A stretch of 64,000 nt of DNA, taken from Actinophytocola gossypii. Its GTDB lineage: Bacteria; Actinomycetota; Actinomycetes; Mycobacteriales; Pseudonocardiaceae. The notes below the pieces were generated by a model. That model worked only from the letters and a program-made list of their open reading frames with translations. It had not been told where the DNA came from and made no database searches. Positions within the stretch are counted from its first letter, which is position 1. Each line of letters starts with the position of its first letter. The translations under genes were made by a program, and so were the position numbers. Of this stretch, positions 59,572-64,000 are shown piece by piece. The stretch lies in assembly GCF_025165815.1 (NCBI RefSeq), contig NZ_JAFFZE010000010.1:124001-188000 (forward strand), given 5' to 3'.

Positions 59572-61827
59572 GTGCCCCGCCACCACCGGCGCGTGGCGTC
59601 GATCGTCGCGGCAGCCGCCGCCGCGCTCGTCACCGCCGCCCTGCTCGCTCCGACCGCCTCCGCGCAACCACCCGAACTGATCGACAACGGCACCTTCGAC
59701 ACCGCCGACACCGCCCCCTGGTGGTGGACCGCCAACGCCCCGGCCGCCGTCGTCGACGGCCAACTGTGCGCCGAGATCGAGGGCGGCACCGTCAACCCGT
59801 GGGACGCCATCGTCGGCCAGAACGACCTGCCGCTACAGGCAGGCGAGACCTACGAGCTGTCCTTCGACGCGTCCGCCTCCACCCCGGTGGGTGTGCTGGC
59901 CAAGGTGCAGCTGCAGGTCGAGCCGTGGACCGAACGGCTGTCCGAGCCGACCATCCTGGACACCGAGCCACAGCACTTCTCGTACACGTTCACCTCCGAC
60001 GTGGACAGCGCCGCCGAGCAGCTGGCGTTCCAGGTCGGCGGATCGGCCGACCCGTGGACGTTCTGCCTGGACAACGTCTCGCTCACCGGAGGGGCTGAGC
60101 CACCCGTATACGAACCGGACACCGGCCCCCGGGTGCGGGTGAACCAGGTCGGCTACCTGCCGGACGGCCCGAAGAACGCCACCGTCGTCACCGAGGCCAC
60201 CGAGCCGTTCGCGTGGTCGGTGGCCTCCGGTGACGGCACCGTCGTCGCCGAAGGCACCTCCACCCCGCGCGGTGTCGACCCCGCGTCCGGCCAGAACACC
60301 CACACGATCGACTTCTCCGCCGTCACCGCCGAGGGCACCGGCTACACGCTCACCGCGGACGGCGAGACCAGCTACCCGTTCACGATCGGCGACGTGTACG
60401 ACCGCCTGCGCTCGGACTCGCTGCAGTTCTTCTACATCCAGCGCAGCGGCATCGCCATCGACGGCTCCCTGGTCGGCGCGGAGTACGCCCGCCCGGCCGG
60501 TCACCTCGGGGTCGCACCGAACCAGGGCGACATCGACGTGCCGTGCCAGCCCGGCGTGTGCGACTACCGGCTGGACGTGCGCGGCGGCTGGTACGACGCC
60601 GGCGACCACGGCAAGTACGTGGTCAACGGCGGCATCGCCACCTACCAGTTGCTCAGCACCTACGAGCGCGTCCTGACCGCGCCGACCGCCACCCCGGGCG
60701 CACTGGACGACGGCACGCTGCGGGTACCGGAGCGCGGCAACGGCGTGCCGGACATCCTCGACGAGGCGCGCTGGGAGCTGGAGTTCCTGCTGCGCATGCA
60801 GGTTCCGGCCGGCGAGCCGCTCGCGGGCATGGCCCACCACAAGATCCACGACGAGAACTGGACCGGTCTGCCGCTGGCGCCGGAGGACGACCCGGAGCTG
60901 CGCGAGCTGCACCCGCCGTCGACCGCGGCCACGCTGAACCTGGCCGCCACGGCCGCCCAGTGCGCCAGGCTGTTCGAGCCGTACGACCAGGACCTCGCCG
61001 CCACCTGCCTGGACGCGTCCCGCACCGCCTACGCGGCTGCCCAGGCCAACCCGGACCTGCTGGCCGACCCGAACGACGGCGTGGGCGGCGGCGCGTACAG
61101 CGACGCCGACGTCAGCGACGAGTTCTACTGGGCCGCCGCCGAGCTCTACCTGACCACCGGAGAGCGGTGCTTCCTGAACGACCTGCGCGCGTCGCCGCAC
61201 CACACCGACGACGTGTTCGCCCCGACCGGGTTCAGCTGGCCGTCCACCGCCGCGCTCGCCCGGCTCGATCTCGCGACCGTCCCGAGTGGACTCCCGGCGG
61301 ACGAGCTGGACCGGGTCCGGCAGTCGGTGGTCGACGGCGCCGACGCGTACCTCGCGACGCTGGCCGGCGAGGCGTACGGGCTGCCGATCCCGGGTGAGCC
61401 GGAGAGCTACTTCTGGGGCGGCAACGGCAACATCATCAACAACGCGGTGGTCCTGGCGACCGCGTTCGACCTCACCGGTGACACCCGCTACCGGGACGGC
61501 GCGCTGCAGTCGGTGGACTACATCTTCGGCCGCAACGCGCTGAACCACTCCTACGTCACCGACTGGGGCACGACGACGCCGCAGAACCAGCACAGCCGGA
61601 TCTTCGGCGCCCAGCTCGACCCGAACTCGCCGAACCCGCCGTCCGGCTCGATCGCCGGCGGCGCGAACGCGAACCTGGAGGACCCGTTCGCCGCCGACCT
61701 GCTGGCCGGCTGCGCCCCGCAGTTCTGCTACGTGGACGACATCCAGTCGTACTCGACCAACGAGGTCGCCATCAACTGGAACTCCGCGCTGGCCTGGATC
61801 GCATCGTTCCTGGCCGACCAGGGCTGA
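59572..61827 (+). CDS. Secreted GH9 endoglucanase with CBM4-type and Ig-like domains
   Basis: 751 aa. Signal peptide about 1-32 (ending TASAQPPE). Then a CBM4/9-type module ([19 protein letters not shown] to LDNVSLTGG, about 33-180), an N-terminal Ig-like CelD domain ([20 protein letters not shown], about 190-280) and GH9 catalytic domain with [17 protein letters not shown] (catalytic Asp) and [17 protein letters not shown] (catalytic Glu). GTG 59572 has GGAGAGGA upstream. Cuts cellulose or mixed beta-glucans. Regulated by the CebR-type site. Confidence 0.94.
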   Translation: MPRHHRRVASIVAAAAAALVTAALLAPTASAQPPELIDNGTFDTADTAPWWWTANAPAAVVDGQLCAEIEGGTVNPWDAIVGQNDLPLQAGETYELSFDASASTPVGVLAKVQLQVEPWTERLSEPTILDTEPQHFSYTFTSDVDSAAEQLAFQVGGSADPWTFCLDNVSLTGGAEPPVYEPDTGPRVRVNQVGYLPDGPKNATVVTEATEPFAWSVASGDGTVVAEGTSTPRGVDPASGQNTHTIDFSAVTAEGTGYTLTADGETSYPFTIGDVYDRLRSDSLQFFYIQRSGIAIDGSLVGAEYARPAGHLGVAPNQGDIDVPCQPGVCDYRLDVRGGWYDAGDHGKYVVNGGIATYQLLSTYERVLTAPTATPGALDDGTLRVPERGNGVPDILDEARWELEFLLRMQVPAGEPLAGMAHHKIHDENWTGLPLAPEDDPELRELHPPSTAATLNLAATAAQCARLFEPYDQDLAATCLDASRTAYAAAQANPDLLADPNDGVGGGAYSDADVSDEFYWAAAELYLTTGERCFLNDLRASPHHTDDVFAPTGFSWPSTAALARLDLATVPSGLPADELDRVRQSVVDGADAYLATLAGEAYGLPIPGEPESYFWGGNGNIINNAVVLATAFDLTGDTRYRDGALQSVDYIFGRNALNHSYVTDWGTTTPQNQHSRIFGAQLDPNSPNPPSGSIAGGANANLEDPFAADLLAGCAPQFCYVDDIQSYSTNEVAINWNSALAWIASFLADQG

Positions 61828-61844
61828 GCCCGGTGGCCGGGGCC

Positions 61845-61855
61845 GGGGGGGGGGG
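61845..61855 (+). repeat. Poly-G homopolymer (11 G) followed by 5 C
   Basis: Eleven G then five C, 17 bases after the GH9 stop and on the 3' side of RidA. It is the longest homopolymer seen in the window and a likely site of sequencing or replication slippage. Confidence 0.9.
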
Positions 61856-61887
61856 CCCCCGCCCCGCCCCCGTCCACAAGCCCGCCC

Positions 61888-62256
61888 CGCGCGGGCGGCG
61901 ATCTCGACGTGGAAGCCGGGTGGGAGGCCGACGTAGACGGTGGTGCGGGCGGGGTAGGGCTCGGCGAGGAAGTTGGCGTAGGCCTCGTTCAGCTCGGCGA
62001 AGTGCTCGGTGTCGGTGAGGTAGACCCGGACCATCACCACGTCGTCCCAGGTCGCCCCGCCGGCCGCGAGGATCGCCTCGACGTTGGTGAGGCACTGCAC
62101 GGTCTGTTCGGCCACCGAGGCGCCGACGACGTCGCCGGTGGCGGGGTCCAACGCGACCTGGCCGGCGACCTGCAGGATGTTCCCCTTGCGGATCCCGTGA
62201 CTCAACGGCACCGCCATGCGCCGGTCGTTCGGCAGGGCGATCACGTTCTTCGGCAA
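61888..62256 (-). CDS. RidA family protein, 3' end undefined at a poly-G tract
   Basis: About 123 residues of RidA (imine/enamine deaminase) fold: VPLSHGIRKGNILQVAGQVALDPATG, NVEAILAAGGATWDDVVMVRVYLTD, YPARTTVYVGLPPGFHVEI. Normally a stop follows EI(D/E)A(V)A; here no stop occurs in frame until far into the antisense of the GH9 gene. An 11-G run (61845-61855) and GC-only stretch follow. A TTG start at 62256 is supported by AAGGAG; it overlaps nothing but abuts the IclR stop. The 3' end may be damaged by a sequence error or a real frameshift. Confidence 0.75.
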
Positions 62257-62257
62257 C

Positions 62258-63016
62258 TCAGTTCTCCTTCGTGTTGGCCGGCCAGCCGCATTCGGCCGAC
62301 GCCTGGTCCGCCGCGCCGAGCAGCGCGGGGACGAGTTCGAGCAGGCCGTCGAGGTCGAGCACGACCCGGGGCACCGACAAGGACAGCGCCGCGAGCACCT
62401 CACCACGCGGCCCGCGCACCGGCGCGGCGACGCAGTGGATGACGTCCTCGTGCTCGGCGTCGTCCACGGCGTACCCGCGTTCGGCCACTCGGGCCAGTTC
62501 GGCGAGGAACGCGTCCGGGCCGGTGATGGTGTTGGCCGTGAACCTCGGGTACCCGATGGTGGCCGCGACCCGGTGGCGCTCGCCGTCCGGCAGCGCGGCG
62601 AGCAGCACCTTCGCCACCGCGGTGCAGTGCAGCGGGGCGCGCCGGCCGATGCGGGAGTACATCCGCACGTTGTGCCTGGACTCGTACTTGTCCACGTAGA
62701 TGACCTCACCGTCCTCGTAGGACGCGAGGTGCACGGTGTGCCCGGTGGCCGCGTTCAGCTCGCGGGCGGCGGGTTCGGCCGCGCGGCGCACGTCCCGCTC
62801 GTCCAGCGCCCGGTACGCGAGCTCGAACAGGGTCGTGCCGAGCCGGTAGTGGTGCCGGCCGGCGCGCTGCACGTACCGGCGTGCCTCCAGCGTGCGCAGC
62901 AGCCGCAGCACCGTGGACTTGTGCACCCCGGCCCGGTGCGCCAGCTGGTCGAGGGTCCGCTGCCCGCCGGCCAGCTCGTCCAGCAGGGTCAACGCCCGAT
63001 CCACGCTCTGGCTCAC
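62258..63016 (-). CDS. IclR-family transcriptional regulator
   Basis: 252 aa. HTH: SQSVDRALTLLDELAGGQRTLDQLAHRAGVHKSTVLRLLRTLEARRYV; effector domain: MYSRIGRRAPLHCTAVAKVLLAALP and GYAVDDAEHEDVIHCVAAPVRG. GTG 63016 overlaps the sugar kinase stop (GTGA). Probably controls the kinase-RidA transcript in response to a keto-sugar intermediate (compare KdgR), by context. Confidence 0.92.
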   Translation of the reverse strand: MSQSVDRALTLLDELAGGQRTLDQLAHRAGVHKSTVLRLLRTLEARRYVQRAGRHHYRLGTTLFELAYRALDERDVRRAAEPAARELNAATGHTVHLASYEDGEVIYVDKYESRHNVRMYSRIGRRAPLHCTAVAKVLLAALPDGERHRVAATIGYPRFTANTITGPDAFLAELARVAERGYAVDDAEHEDVIHCVAAPVRGPRGEVLAALSLSVPRVVLDLDGLLELVPALLGAADQASAECGWPANTKEN

Positions 63017-63975
63017 CGGATGTGCGCCGCCGCCCAGCCGGTGTCGTCCGCCGCCAGCAGGGCGGCGACCAGGTCGCCCGGCAGCGGGGCGCAGACGTCG
63101 TCGCGGGTGAGCAGCACCGCGGCGGCCTGCAGGTGCCCGGCACGCAGCCGGTGCGCGGGTGGCGCGCCGGCGAGGGTGGCGGCGAGGTAGCCGGCGGCGA
63201 ACGCGTCGCCCGCGCCGACCGGTTCCAGCACGTCGACTCGGAGCGCGGGCTGGAAGACCTCGGCCCGGTCGGCGCCGGTGGCCGGGTCGCGCTCGATCAG
63301 GGTCGCGCCGTGCTCGGCCTGCTTGACCACGAGCGTCGGCGGCTCCGGCAGGACCGCGCGGATGGCCGCCGGGTCGCCCGCGCCCCACACGGTCGCGGCC
63401 TCGTCCGCGCCGACCAGCACGATGTCGGCCGCGGCCGCCAGCTCGCGCAGGACCGAGGTGTCCCGGCCGGCCCAGAGCGCGGGCCGCCAGTTCAGGTCGA
63501 ACGCCAGCAGGTACGTGCGCGGCGCGGCCACCAGCTCCCGCATGAGCGCCAGGCAGCTGTCCGACAACGCCGGCGTGATCCCGCTGGTGTGCACGACCCG
63601 CACGCCCTCGGTCGGCAGGCCGGCGAGCAGCGCGGGCCCCATGCCCGAGGCCGCCGAGCCGCGCCGGTAGTAGCGCACCGGGCTGCCCGAGGCGTCGCTC
63701 TCCTTGATGTAGAGCCCGGTCGGGCGGCTCGGGTCGACGCGCACGCCGGAGACGTCGACGCCGTGGCCGGACACGAAGTCGACCACCGCGCGGCCGAACG
63801 CGTCGTCGCCGACCGCGCTCACCCACGCCGAGGCGGCGCCGAGACCGGCCAGGTGACAGGCCACATTGGACTCCGCGCCGCCGACGGTCCTGGTCCACGC
63901 GCGTACTCGCTCGGGCGGGCCGTCCTCGGCCGGCACGAACAGCGCCATGGACTCGCCGAGACAGAGCACGTCCAT
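63013..63975 (-). CDS. PfkB-family sugar kinase (2-keto-3-deoxygluconate kinase-like)
   Basis: 320 aa, complete. Signature 1: TVGGAESNVACHLAGLG; signature 2: VDVLEPVGAGDAFAAGYLAA, with catalytic Asp. RYYRRGSAASGM and LAFDLNWRPALW resemble KDG kinases. GGAAGGGA precedes ATG 63975. First gene of an overlapping leftward set with IclR and RidA. Confidence 0.88.
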   Translation of the reverse strand: MDVLCLGESMALFVPAEDGPPERVRAWTRTVGGAESNVACHLAGLGAASAWVSAVGDDAFGRAVVDFVSGHGVDVSGVRVDPSRPTGLYIKESDASGSPVRYYRRGSAASGMGPALLAGLPTEGVRVVHTSGITPALSDSCLALMRELVAAPRTYLLAFDLNWRPALWAGRDTSVLRELAAAADIVLVGADEAATVWGAGDPAAIRAVLPEPPTLVVKQAEHGATLIERDPATGADRAEVFQPALRVDVLEPVGAGDAFAAGYLAATLAGAPPAHRLRAGHLQAAAVLLTRDDVCAPLPGDLVAALLAADDTGWAAAHIR

Positions 63976-64000
63976 GATTCGTCCCTTCCGGACTCGCGTT

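Noticed and set aside
59833-62709. A 958-codon leftward open frame antisense to the GH9 gene
   Set aside because: Only its RidA-like part (61888-62256) matches a family; the rest is antisense to a clearly coding GH9 gene and reads as typical high-GC shadow.

Overview
The window is high-GC actinobacterial chromosome. Gene style (dense convergent and overlapping genes, many GTG/TTG starts, some leaderless-looking starts), a SapB/AmfS-type lanthipeptide locus, a Tuf3-like second EF-Tu, UdgX and actinobacterial families such as DUF2277 and DUF2630 fit a mycelial actinomycete, probably a Pseudonocardiaceae member (Amycolatopsis/Saccharothrix/Lentzea type). The genus is inference only. I see no tRNA, rRNA, CRISPR array, phage or insertion sequence.

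Left to right: (1) 1-5064, DNA-end processing: sbcC (cut by the left edge), sbcD and a HerA-like ATPase, all leftward. (2) 5065-12966, a class III lanthipeptide (ramCSABR-like) locus: an atypical response regulator facing a leftward LanKC synthetase / 50-aa precursor / two-ABC-exporter operon. The precursor at 9770-9922 is too short for routine calling and was read by hand. (3) 13150-23529, a secreted SGNH esterase, then a rightward alpha-glucan and trehalose block (malQ, glgX, treY, treZ); a 0.6-kb C/A-rich repeat array lies between glgX and treY. (4) 23533-33791, membrane proteins (AI-2E, FUSC, SSS symporter), UdgX, a SOS-controlled dinB, a MarR/CMD divergent pair and a GNAT. (5) 33803-46689, a Clp-N-domain protein, a LacI regulator, a TetR/methyltransferase pair divergent from a FAD monooxygenase, an asymmetric heterodimeric ABC exporter below an iron-box-like site, and a GH39-GH13 pair carrying the same operator as the lacI promoter. 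(6) 46861-51185, a VOC protein, a divergent EF-Tu with a structured leader, and a degenerate GGDEF-EAL protein. (7) 51393-58025, one tightly overlapping leftward purine-to-allantoin operon. (8) 58083-61827, a divergent sorbosone-dehydrogenase-like gene and GH9 endoglucanase with two perfect CebR-type boxes between them. (9) 61888-63975, sugar kinase, IclR and RidA, overlapping, with the RidA 3' end running into a G11 homopolymer and no stop.

Themes: carbohydrate use under local operator control (LacI, CebR-like, IclR); DNA repair (SbcCD-HerA, UdgX, LexA-regulated Pol IV); and morphogen or specialised metabolism (SapB-like peptide, an EF-Tu paralogue altered at antibiotic-contact positions). 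The locus most worth following is the lanthipeptide cluster with its unlisted precursor and regulator without a phosphoacceptor Asp; next are the EF-Tu paralogue and the complementary-degenerate ABC pair.
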